From positions 24,468,293-24,532,292 of the forward strand of contig NC_079514.1 of NCBI RefSeq assembly GCF_000801105.2: a stretch of DNA of 64,000 nucleotides. The letters run 5' to 3'. This DNA comes from Raphanus sativus (lineage: Eukaryota > Streptophyta > Magnoliopsida > Brassicales > Brassicaceae). The position numbers were made by a program, and so were the translations under genes. Below are positions 56,101 through 64,000 of this stretch, in pieces; positions within the stretch are counted from its first letter, which is position 1; every line of letters begins with the position of its first letter. The notes beneath the pieces are model-generated. The model ran no database searches. It saw nothing but the letters and a program-made list of their open reading frames with translations, and was not told the DNA's origin.

Positions 56101-56795
56101 CTGTTTATCCTAGCGACCTCAACATCCTTAAAGTAGTAAACCCCATCACGCTCTTCACCGGCTCCAATCAGAGTCTTCGAAGAACGGTCCTGCAACACAC
56201 ATATTGCATCGGTAAACAATGCCAAACAGTTAGTATGCTTCAATAACTTAGATACCGAGATCAAAGAACACTTAAGATCCGGAACATATAAAACATCTTT
56301 GAGTAATACTCTGTCTGTCAAGACCAAATCACCCATACTTGTCGACATAGTCGTTCCTCCATCCGCAAAACCAACTACACAAGGAGCCGTCTCTCTCACA
56401 TTAACAAGAACAGAGTAATCTCCTGTCATGTGATGAGAGGCCCCTGTGTCAATGATAGTATCACCAAATATCTTACCCGACAATTTATCAGCTGAACCAC
56501 TCGATTTCCCTTCTTGAATGATTTGAGTGATTGCCTTCCATTGCTCAGGAGTTAAGTCTGCAGTTGCTGCACCATGCGAATTAGTAGCATGAGCCATATG
56601 AGGAGCTCCACGACCTCCTCCTCCTCTGCTAGACCCGCGACTTCCTCTGTAGGAGCCACGTCCATCACCTCTGCCTCTTCTTTCCATCATCCATTCTGGA
56701 TATCCAATTATTTGCCAGCAAGTATTCTTCTCATGACCTGTTCTCCCACAGTTGGAACAAGTACGATCTCTTCCTCTACCACTATTGGATGTCAT
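53187..56795 (-). CDS. Copia pol polyprotein: zinc knuckle, protease, integrase, RT, RNase H
   Basis: An unbroken frame of 1202 residues. In order: CCHC knuckle CSNCGRTGHEKNTC (residues 13-26), a Gly/Arg-rich linker, protease DTGASHHMTG (116-125), the integrase region opening LLWHRRLGHPAFS (about 230-245) with the catalytic Asp in HVDVWGPY, Asp in VRSDNGTEV and Glu in RVERKHR (about 295-400), a Ser/Thr/Glu-rich linker, RT with MDVHSAFLHGDLEEEVYMK and LLIYVDDLLVC (about 690-930), and RNase H with CDADWSSC, SSAEAEYMSM and FCDSKSAMY (about 1010-1150). The first Met is in the knuckle region; in the full product this part is fused to gag, so the real N-terminus lies upstream across a frameshift near 56880. 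All catalytic residues are kept. Confidence 0.95.
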   Translation of the reverse strand: MTSNSGRGRDRTCSNCGRTGHEKNTCWQIIGYPEWMMERRGRGDGRGSYRGSRGSSRGGGGRGAPHMAHATNSHGAATADLTPEQWKAITQIIQEGKSSGSADKLSGKIFGDTIIDTGASHHMTGDYSVLVNVRETAPCVVGFADGGTTMSTSMGDLVLTDRVLLKDVLYVPDLKCSLISVSKLLKHTNCLALFTDAICVLQDRSSKTLIGAGEERDGVYYFKDVEVARINRADGYVSQLLWHRRLGHPAFSVLSSLPQFSGVLNKVCPSPCDVCYRAKQTRYVFFDSNNKTSASFELIHVDVWGPYRVPSSCGAVYFLTVVDDYSRAVWTYLMLEKSEVRNLLQRFCIYAEKQFGESVKMVRSDNGTEVMCLSSFFRENGIVHQTSCVATPQQNGRVERKHRHILNVACALLFQAKLPVKFWGEAISTATHVINMTPTSLLKGKSPYEVLFKKKPPYGTLRVFGSLCYVHQKGRSGDKFLPRSRRCMFVGYPFGKKAWRVYDLDEKVFLVSRDVAFQEDVFPYVEEIDTVEHVVSTEVVDDDWICGSSPIVTSPTTDNMGSDVQETQASSGVEVEEARVAEPSGETSVPATGSAETDSVEEVKDSNVTEVTKEMGRGHREKIPSVKLRDYVNYNASCLQEPHHTPTLTASVKESSLIPVSNTPYPLVNFITDARFSPAHKLFLTAVLEDFEPKSYKEAVQHKFWRDSMKDEMVAFEVNKTFSVVDLPPGKHAIGNMWLYKNKYGASGKIERRKSRLVALGNRQVEGEDYSETFAPVAKMTTIRSLLRIIAGKGWIVHQMDVHSAFLHGDLEEEVYMKLPQGFTHPDPKKACRLHKALYGLKQAPRCWFEKLTTALTKFGFQHSYEDYSLFILAKGSIELRVLIYVDDLLVCGNDMDALVRFKDYLGRCFHMKDLGKLKYFLGIEVGRGEDGFVISQRKYTLDLITEMGLLGSKPAATPMEQRHLLAKDTSRFMQEAGKYRRLIGRLIYLSITRPDIAYSVHILSQFMQTPREGQWDAALRVVRYLKGSVGQGILLSSHPDLRLSVYCDADWSSCPISRRSLSSYVAMVGDSPISWRTQKQDVVSHSSAEAEYMSMAEATREIKWLRRLLVDLGAPPVEPVRLFCDSKSAMYIAANPIFHERTKHIERDCHQVRDAIKAGLISTVHVSTHEQIADVLTKALGRVQFESLLFKLGVRNLHFPT

Positions 56796-57591
56796 GTTAG
56801 TATCAGGTTTGCTATCTCGTCGTTGATCATCTTGTGCACCTTCTCGGCGAGTAGTAAAACCAATAGCATCTTGCTGCTGTACTCTCTTGCTTTAGATGCA
56901 TTGAGGCGAGCTTCTTCTCTAATGACCTTGGCGTACACTTTGCCAAGATCTGCAGTCTCATCAGCTTCGATGATTGCAGTCACAACATTTCCAAATCTGG
57001 CCTCATCTAACCCCATAATAAACTGATGCACCCGCTCATCCTCACGTTCCTTCTCATAGGCAGATGCTGCTGAACAGGTACATGCAGGAGGAGGTCTGTA
57101 CGTTTGAAGCTCTTCCCACATCACAGCCAACTTTCCATAATACTCAATGACAGCTTGACCATTCTGTCTACACGCAGCTAGTTGTTCCATCAACTGATAG
57201 ACTTGAACTTTGTTACCAACTGCAAACCGCTTCTGAAGATTCTCCCACAACTTGTGAGCATCGGTAATAAACGTTACTGTAGAACGTACTCTTGGCTCTA
57301 TCGATGTGCGAATCCACCCCACTATCATAGAGTTTACACTTAGCCAGGACTCTAACTCCGGACCATCTTCAGTTGGCTTCACTAACGACCCATCAATGAA
57401 ACCATATTTCTTCTTCGCACGAAGAGCGTTTGCCATCTCCATGGCCCATTCATTATAATTATCTCCCTTCAGATGAACGGAAGTAATCATAGCACCGGGA
57501 TGTCGGAAGAAAACAACTTGTACGGTGAAACCTCCATGTTCTCCTTTTGCTTCACCACTAACTCCTTCGACTCTTGACTTTCACTAGCCAT
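56792..57591 (-). pseudogene. Copia gag, interrupted by two 1-bp shifts
   Basis: The likely start is ATG at 57589-57591 (MASESQESKELVVKQKENME), giving 34 codons before a shift near 57500. The main frame 57490-56792 has the UBN2-type gag core HLKGDNYNEWAMEMANALRA, GWIRTSIEPRV, LWENLQKRFAVGNKVQVYQL and ERVHQFIMGLDEARFGNVV. Near 56880 a second shift leads out of frame with pol: the expected joining residues read in the next frame. Both look like single-base losses. I see no slippery heptamer, so programmed frameshifting is not supported. Gag would form the particle. Confidence 0.85.
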
Positions 57592-57654
57592 ACTTGCAAC
57601 ACCTTGCAACTCACGTTAACAACTCAGGAGCAGAAAAAATAAAATTAGGTCTAA

Positions 57655-57673
57655 GATCTCTGCTCTGATACCA
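57655..57673 (-). other. Copia primer-binding site (initiator tRNA-Met)
   Basis: TGGTATCAGAGCAGAGATC on the element strand directly follows the 5' LTR. TGGTATCAGAGC is complementary to the 3' end of plant initiator tRNA-Met, the standard Ty1/copia primer. Confidence 0.95.
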
Positions 57674-57846
57674 TGTGAAACTAATTAGAAACAACGTGCC
57701 TTTCTTATTAACATATGAAACGTATATATACATGACATAAACCGACTCAAGTATCTCTATCTAAGATACAAGTTTATCTACAAGACTTATGTATATCTCG
57801 AACTACATACGAGATTTTAGGAGATTTATTCATATCTTCTCCAATA
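57674..57846 (-). repeat. Copia 5' LTR
   Basis: 173 bp, identical by eye to 53007-53179. GTATATATAC near 57721 (and its twin at 53054) is a possible TATA region. Confidence 0.95.
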
Positions 57847-57851
57847 TTTCA

Positions 57852-60456
57852 CAAATCAAAAAGTGAAGGTGTAACCTTCCCTGGTGAACACATCTACTCA
57901 GTAAAATAGCACAATACAGTGTATCTAACGTTGGTAGATGAAGACCAAGGAATTATAGTATCCCCTTAGTATTAATAGAGGAGCAATTAAAAAGAGCAAC
58001 CTTTAAAGAGTAGAATTATTACCATGTTGCCATTTTGCATAGGTGTCTTCCTCACAATTCACCTCAGCCTTCCTATGCATTAATCCTTAAATTACTAGAT
58101 TATTTACATCAGTTGCCATTGGTATGTCACAAATTTACAGCATGATTTTTCATTACATTTTGACTATATTTATTGATTTTTGTTCTTGATGACCTAAACT
58201 ATGTAACGTAGTGGTAACTGAAACTATGCGGTTTCTTCTTGACATTTTAAATGCATTTACGTGCACTAAATTAATGATTGACCGTGTAGAGACAAATAGC
58301 AAACTATTTCTATAATTACGACCATGACTTATTCAAAATGTAAATGTTAATGTGTCTCGCTCTCTCTCTATCTTACTTTTAGACTGTTAAAATTTTTACA
58401 ATACGAAAATGCAATTAATATTCCACCATCGAGAAATCTTTTGGTTCTGGTCCACAATTTGTATTCTATAATAAAAAATCAATATTAAAATGCTAGATCA
58501 GTGGTTTACATCTCAATTTGATTTACCGGTTTTCTCAAGTGAGAGTTATGTATATTAGTATTCTCGGGATTTTAGAAGAACACAATTTTATTGAATTAAA
58601 CATTCAGGAAGCAAATTATTAGATTACACCACACAAATACTTAAACACGTAACAGATCCCAGAAGAAGAAACCGCATAGTAAAATAGACAAAGTAGAAAT
58701 AATACCCTCTTATTGTTACAAAGAACTAAAATCCAAATTTAGACATATTTCATAGATTTCATTACACACCGCTTCTCACTCCTGCTTTTTTCTTAACGCT
58801 AAAGAAATGATCATTGTCACATTCTGGTTCTTTTGAAACAGTAATTTGTCCTTACATAAACATGTTTCTAAAAGGTTATCAATCCTCAGCTGTCTAACTT
58901 TTGAACCAGAATGTGAATGAATTTTGTTACACATAATAGATATAAACGTGTAAATCTGGCTTATCCTATATATTAACAGATATAAAATATTGTATATATT
59001 AACATTAACATTATATTGTATACTGTATATAAATTTAATGATATTGATTTAAATATTTGAAGACTATTGTTCTTGCAGAACCGTTTCCCAGTTTTGTGAC
59101 GACATACAATTTGATTCAAAATTGTATGATTGATTCAAAAATATTATATGGGGTTCATATGAGTTAATGTAATTTTTAAACTGTTTTCTATATAATGTTT
59201 TATCATTAAAGACTATTAGTCAATCTTTCTGATTCCTATATTAATCTGCCATGATCAGTGCTGCAATTATGATTGATAGTAGCATTTTTTTTAAACAAGA
59301 TTGATTGTAGCTTTTTGTTTCCTAATCCACGTTATCTTTTTTTGTATTCAGACTTAAATATTAAATCACGCAAAACTTGATTCACAAGTTTAATCTTTAA
59401 AACATTTAATAATTAGTCCATGCTTGAGGCTAATTAACACTATTCACGCAAAGTAATTTCGTATTCAAAAGAAAAAGCAAATATGAGATAAACTGATTTA
59501 GTGGTCAATCACATTATAAACTGATTTCGTATTCCCTTAAATTGTATATGCAAATTTATTGTTTAAGCAACTGCTTTAGTATATATACACATATGTGGGA
59601 GGAGACTCATATATCACTCAGCTTTTATCGTTTTCATATACTTTAGTTTTCAAAATGGCCAGACTTTATTTCGTTTCTTAAAAAATTGTCTAAAATTTTT
59701 TCTGAAAAAAATTGTCCAATTTTTTCTGAATTTTTTTTTCCAATTTTTTAATTAGTCTACCGGCTTCATATATTTAAGTGACCCATTTTGAAAAAAATTT
59801 GATAGATTCGTTTATACTTAAATGAACCCAAATCCATACTAATATAATTTTATACAATTTTGTCCTGTGTCCACCTACAATTTGTCTACAAAAGATAGGA
59901 TATTATATTTTCTAATTCGTAATGTATGTTTTTGTGTTATCCTTTTTATTTTTACTTTACTTACGTCTGCATACAATATATATTGATAAATATATTATTT
60001 TAATAATGGTATATTAAATTCATCCCGTATCTACTTATTGATTTTATTGTATATAAGTTAAAATATGCTGGCCATATCCTAGTTGAAATTATTTGTTAAC
60101 ATATACATTTTCGTTTTATGTTAAACCAAACTAAAGTTTATAATTTTCCTTGTGGTTAACGGTCAACACATATTGAATTGAAATTAATTTGCGGCTTTTT
60201 TATTGGTACCTTAACCATAACAATGAACGCAGAGCCTCAATATTAATGTTAAATACATGATTTGTTTATAACTTTTGTTTTAGGAAAGCAATTATTGTGT
60301 TTAAACTCTTTACAAATTTACAATTGCACGGTAGTGAATAAATATGGAAATTCGTCTTTGAGATCCCTCAACTTGAGTTATTTTGTCAAAGACGTATATT
60401 GTGGCTAATATAAATGTGAGATGCTATTAAGACGATACTAATTGTGTTGAGTGATT
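57852..60456. other. AT-rich intergenic DNA, no gene seen
   Basis: About 2.6 kb with no open frame of note on either strand, no RNA gene and no clear terminal repeats. It may hold old, unrecognisable transposon debris. Short duplicated words (gaaaaaaattgtccaattttt near 59700) are the only internal structure. Confidence 0.6.
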
Positions 60457-60499
60457 CTTTTTTTTTTTTGACAACAAAAAACTACTCTAACGTAATTCC

Positions 60500-61150
60500 G
60501 CCGGTTCAGAAAGCTAAATCGGAAGTATCGAATCGACATATAACATAGCTGAAGGTGAACTCCTTTCCCCATGAGCAAACTTGTCCGCCATTGTGTTTTG
60601 CGTCCTTGGAATATGTCGGATCTTAAAATTAGGGAAGAAAGTCTTACTACGGCGAAATTCCTCCATATGTGTAGTGAATGCTGATTATTCTTCAGGTGAG
60701 GACACCATCTTCACCAACTGAGAGCAGTCCGTTGCAAAAACTACATCTGAGAACTGTAGGGTCTTCATGCACTCCATTGCCCAAATCAGCGCTTCACATT
60801 CTGCGTGTAAAGGAGATAGGCTACGTCGGAGATTCATTGCCCCCATCATCTTGTCCTCTGAATCTATCTTTCGGCAATACCACCTTTGTCCAGTGAAAAC
60901 ATCTTGTTCCTTCCAAGATCCATCGACAAAACATACCCTGGTTGATCCCAAAGTTTGCCAATCGGTGGGAGACTGAAAATTCTCGTGAGGGGTTGGTATC
61001 AATAATTTTGCCTCTGTCCAAAGTGTTTCCTCAAGTTCCGCTTTCCGCAATATCTCCTGGGGATTCCCATTCCTATTTGTGTAGATCTTGTCGTTTCTAT
61101 TCTTCCAAATATACCACATAATCCAAGGAAAATAGTCGGAGTCCACTTCT
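60500..61150 (-). pseudogene. LINE RNase H domain
   Basis: Frame 61146-60685: DYFPWIMWYIWKNRNDKIYT, then RNase H with VCFVDGSW (Asp), LSPLHAECEALIWAMECM (Glu), VVFATDCSQLVKMV (Asp) and a stop after SSPEE. The rest, IRHIPRTQNTMADKFAHGE with the last Asp, is in the same frame beyond the stop (about 60560-60630). It would remove the RNA strand during reverse transcription. Confidence 0.8.
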
Positions 61151-62290
61151 TTCGGAAGCCTCTAGAAGAGATAATCCAAACTTGTATAAACTGATGTAGA
61201 AGGAAAAACTCCGGGGGGAGATGGGATCCTTGATAAGGCTCATGTTTGTAAAGCTGGTGGGCGTTCAAAAAGAACATGATTTACTGTTTCTTCCTCAGCT
61301 CCACAAATATTACATCGAAGATCACATTCAATACCACGTGTCTTTAAATTTTTTAACACTGGTAAAGTTCAGGATAGTATCTGCCAAATAAAATGCCGCA
61401 ATTTTGGTGAGTAATTTAGTTTCCATGAAAAAGCTAGTAAATGTTTTATATTTGGTCCAAAAGGTGTTATCCTTGGTCCCCTATCAGGGTATAGGCTTTC
61501 CGTTCGAAATCCTGATTTAACCAAATATTTCCCAGATTCCGTGAACGCCCAGCCATATTTATCAGGCCGTTGATTCCGGCTGACCGCCATACCTCTGATG
61601 ATCTTAACATCATCCGGATGTATGTATGCATTAAGCAAATTTACATTCCAAGACATATCTAGTGGATTGATGAGGTCCTTCACCATTAGAGATGGATTTA
61701 GAAATTGAACAGGATTTTTTGTAGTGCTGATCTCGGGCGAGGAGCCGGGATCCAGGGATCGTTCCAAACAGAAATCGATTGCCCGGTACCAACTCTTTTG
61801 ATTAGCCCTTTTTTAACCAGAGATCTAGCGGAGCAGATACTTCTCCACCCATAAGATGAAGAGTAAGATCTGTGATCATCCAGTGGATGAGAATTTCGGA
61901 AATACCTTCCTTTAAACACCTTCAAAAATAAACAATCCGGTTTATCTATTAGTCGCCATAGTTGTTTTGCCTATAATGCCATATTAACATCTTGTAGATC
62001 TCTAAAACTCAAGCCTCCCTCTTCCTTGTGTGTACACATTTTTGTCCCATGAAAACCAATGGATACTTTTTTTATTTCCGCTGCCCCCCCACCAGAAATG
62101 TGCTGTGGTGCTTGTAATCTTTTTAGTAACCCCTTTTGGGAGTCTGAAGCAGGACATGACATGCGTTTGCATAGCTGAAGACACTGATTTAATTAAGACT
62201 TCTTTACCACCTCTTGTGAGAAAACGAACTGTCCAGCTATTAACCTTCTTATTGACGTTTTCATTTAAAAAGCCAAAAATTTGAATTTTT
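61151..62290 (-). pseudogene. LINE region between RT and RNase H, with zinc-binding domain
   Basis: Pieces in several frames: VNSWTVRFLTRGGKEVLIKS and MQTHVMSCFRLPKG (about 62110-62260), AHFWWGGSGNKKSIHW, FLKVFKGRYFRNSHPL (61925), GTGQSISVWNDPWIP (about 61750), YGWAFTESGKYLVKSGF (about 61530-61560), HLLAFSWKLNYSPKLRHFIW (about 61380-61440), then CDLRCNICGAEEETVNHVLF (about 61270-61330), the Cys/His cluster. Order and motifs are those of plant LINE ORF2. Confidence 0.75.
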
Positions 62291-63498
62291 CATCCACCGA
62301 GACTCTCTGGGATTCCCAGATAATTTCCCATACCTCCTAGATTGAAGATACCTAGCAAATCGTGAATAATCACTTTGGTCTCTTCCGTAACCTTGTGACC
62401 AAACTGGATTGATGATTTTAAGAAATTAATTTGTTGTCCTGATGCCCTCTCGTAATCTTTAAGTATCTTTAGAATTACTCCACATTCCTGCACAGTCGCC
62501 TTACAAAATAATAAACTATCGTCCGCAAAAAGCAAATGAGAAATTGGTGAACATGCCCGGGCTACCTTTAGACCAGTTAACCTCTTATCTCTCTCTTCCT
62601 TTCTAATGTTAGCAATGAGAGCTTCTGTACATAAAATAAATAAGTAGGGTGATAAAGGATCTCCTTGTCGTAACCCTCGCTCAGGGACTATATACCCCTT
62701 AGGCTGTCTATTTAGTAATACCTTGTAACTGACCGAAGAGATACATTGCATCATCAATGCAACCCAATCTGACGAGAAACCCATTTTTAATAGAATCCGT
62801 TGGAGGAAGCTCCATTCTACTCGATCATAAGCCTTACTCATATCCGTCTTGATTGCTAAAAACTTTGCCTGACATGACTTATTAGTTCGTAACCCGTGAA
62901 ACATTTCCTGCGCAATGAGAATATTATCTGATATTAATCTCCCAGAAACAAAAGCCGATTGAGTCTCTGAAATCAAATTTGGTAGTAGTATTTTGAGTCG
63001 CTGGCATAACACCTTAGAGATGATCTTGTATCCTACGTTACACAAACTGATGGGTCTAAGTTCTGTCATCCTGTTCGGTCTCGCTGTTTTTGGAATCAGA
63101 CAAATATTTGTCAAATTCAATCTTTCATCAAATACCCCAGTTCTCAAAAACTCATTGACCATAAAAACCACATCATCCTTAATTACCGACCAATATTGTT
63201 GATAAAACAGTTCTGTCATTCCGTCTGGCCCTTGAGCCTTTTCCGGATGCATCATGAAAAGTGCCGCCTTTACTTCCTCTTCCATAGCCTTAGCTACCAG
63301 TCGACTATTCTGAGCTTCCGTAACCAAAGACGGTACTTCCTCCAAAAAACTATCAAAACCTGATGGGGAAGAGGTACTAAACAAATCCTTAAAATAGTTA
63401 ACAGCCGCTCCCTCGATTTCCTCTTCTGAGTTTACCCATACTCCGTTCTCATTATGTAAACCAATTATCCTATTTTGTATTCGCCGTTGTTTTGTCAA
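62290..63498 (-). pseudogene. LINE reverse transcriptase
   Basis: 402 open codons with the non-LTR RT signature: KAQGPDGMTELFYQQYW, ICLIPKTARPNRMTELRPIS, FLAIKTDMSKAYDRVEWSFL (catalytic Asp), PERGLRQGDPLSPYLFILC, SHLLFADDSLLFC (F-A-D-D, about 62505-62545) and GQQINFLKSSIQF. All polymerase acids are present. The frame is joined upstream to 63574-63912 by a stop (TAG near 63573) and ends at a TGA-type stop at 62290, after which homology goes on. It copies LINE RNA at the target site. Confidence 0.85.
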
Positions 63499-63573
63499 TG
63501 CATGATAAAACTCTGTGTTTCTATCACCATATGTGCGCCATTTAGTTCTGCTTTTTTGTTCCCAATATTCCTC

Positions 63574-63912
63574 CTAGTCTCGATAAGCTTCTTTTAATTT
63601 CCTAGAAACCTCCAACACCTCCTCATTGGACTTGGTAAAATCATATTGAATTTCCTCAAGTGCTTTTTGTAGAGTATTTATTTTTTCCTTCCCATATGGA
63701 GGATTATTCTTCCGCCAGACCGAGATCTCGTGTCTACACCAGCGAACCCTATCAACAATTCCAACTTTATCATTTACATGATTTGATTTCCAACCATGAG
63801 ATATTGATTCCATCAGACCCTCTCCTCCTATCCATCTCTTATCAAAGCGAAAAGAACCTATAAATTTAATAACTTTATCCTCAATCGAGACCACAATCGG
63901 TCTATGATCCAT
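63574..63912 (-). pseudogene. LINE endonuclease-RT linker
   Basis: MDHRPIVVSIEDKVIKFIGS opens with D-H-R-P, the tail of the AP-endonuclease SDHRP motif, followed by FRFDKRWIGGEGLMESISHG and a Lys/Glu-rich linker (EVLEVSRKLKEAYRD). The body of the endonuclease is not readable in 63913-64000, so it is truncated, shifted or outside the window. Confidence 0.7.
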
Positions 63913-64000
63913 AACCTAAATATATGCCAATAATTTATGATTGATTAGAATATATTCTCGCAATAAATCTCTTCAGCTTATATAAAATCCGCCCCTCCCA
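63913..64000. other. Right edge, unassigned
   Basis: 88 bases. No clear continuation of the LINE endonuclease in any minus-strand frame; could be shifted endonuclease or flanking DNA. Confidence 0.4.

Larger units (their letters stand above)
53007..57846 (-). mobile_element. Ty1/copia retrotransposon, very young
   Basis: Two 173-bp LTRs (53007-53179 and 57674-57846) look identical over their whole length, with a 5-bp target duplication TTTCA (53002-53006 and 57847-57851). A polypurine tract (53180-53187) and an initiator-Met tRNA PBS are in place. The domain order protease, integrase, RT, RNase H is that of Ty1/copia. Pol is open; gag carries two 1-bp shifts. On the element strand the LTR begins TATTGG rather than the usual TG. 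Confidence 0.95.
60457..63912 (-). mobile_element. LINE (plant L1 type), decayed
   Basis: A minus-strand element whose 3' end is marked by a T13-like run on the plus strand (about 60459-60471, the poly(A) tail). Moving right: RNase H, zinc-binding region, RT, and what may be the last residues of the endonuclease near 63912. No target duplication can be checked, because the 5' end is either truncated near 63915 or outside the window. Stops and shifts occur in every part. Confidence 0.85.

Noticed and set aside
56860..56900. Programmed frameshift joining copia gag and pol
   Set aside because: No slippery heptamer or clear downstream structure, most Ty1/copia plants use one frame, and another 1-bp shift exists near 57500; mutation is simpler.
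57852..60456. Possible host gene or promoter in the AT-rich gap
   Set aside because: No frame, splice pattern or domain could be supported.

Overview
This window is plant nuclear DNA, most likely from a Brassicaceae genome (Brassica or Raphanus type). That assignment rests on the transposon families present: Athila and Tat Ty3/gypsy elements, RPA-like Helitron debris, a CACTA element, and Brassicaceae-type AT-rich repeats. I see no convincing host gene. Almost every recognisable coding stretch belongs to a transposable element, and the rest is AT-rich repeat debris, which suggests pericentromeric or other heterochromatic DNA.

Layout. 1-6600: AT-rich Helitron-like repeats, a 5'-truncated LINE bounded by a perfect 17-bp duplication, and two decayed copies of an RPA70-type OB-fold gene. 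6601-43191: a nest of LTR retrotransposons. The outermost is a non-autonomous Athila-like element C (34901-43191, minus strand) rich in ATCGATCGAT/'SID' motifs. Its left LTR is broken by Athila copy A (minus strand; coding 6683-12374). Copy A's LTR is split by a small Helitron (13028-13766) and by a Tat-type element (14158-34675, TSD CCGCT). The Tat element is itself split by Athila copy B (17939-29747, TSD GCGAT).

43192-52560: AT-rich Helitron-type units, a 1.3-kb foldback element with tRNA-like modules in both arms flanked by a ~0.3-kb direct duplication, a 2.35-kb CACTA element (45999-48351, TSD ATA), a head-to-tail Helitron junction near 50088, and a LINE RNase H fragment. 53007-57846: a very young Ty1/copia element (identical 173-bp LTRs, TSD TTTCA, minus strand) with an open 1202-residue pol but a broken gag. 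57852-60450: AT-rich DNA without recognisable genes. 60457 to the right edge: a minus-strand LINE with RT, zinc-binding and RNase H regions, all interrupted.

How the parts work together: there are no operons or host pathways here. The elements depend on one another. The Tat element and element C lack RT, RNase H and integrase, and Athila B and the copia element have breaks in gag and/or pol despite near-identical LTRs, so recent mobility was probably supplied in trans. Points that deserve a second look are the spliced antisense ORF in the Tat element, the perfect palindromic minisatellite in its LTRs, the spread of a self-complementary TCGATCGA motif through coding and LTR parts of element C together with a thrice-repeated domain, the intact env-position ORF behind a splice acceptor in Athila B, and the foldback element with pol III-like boxes.
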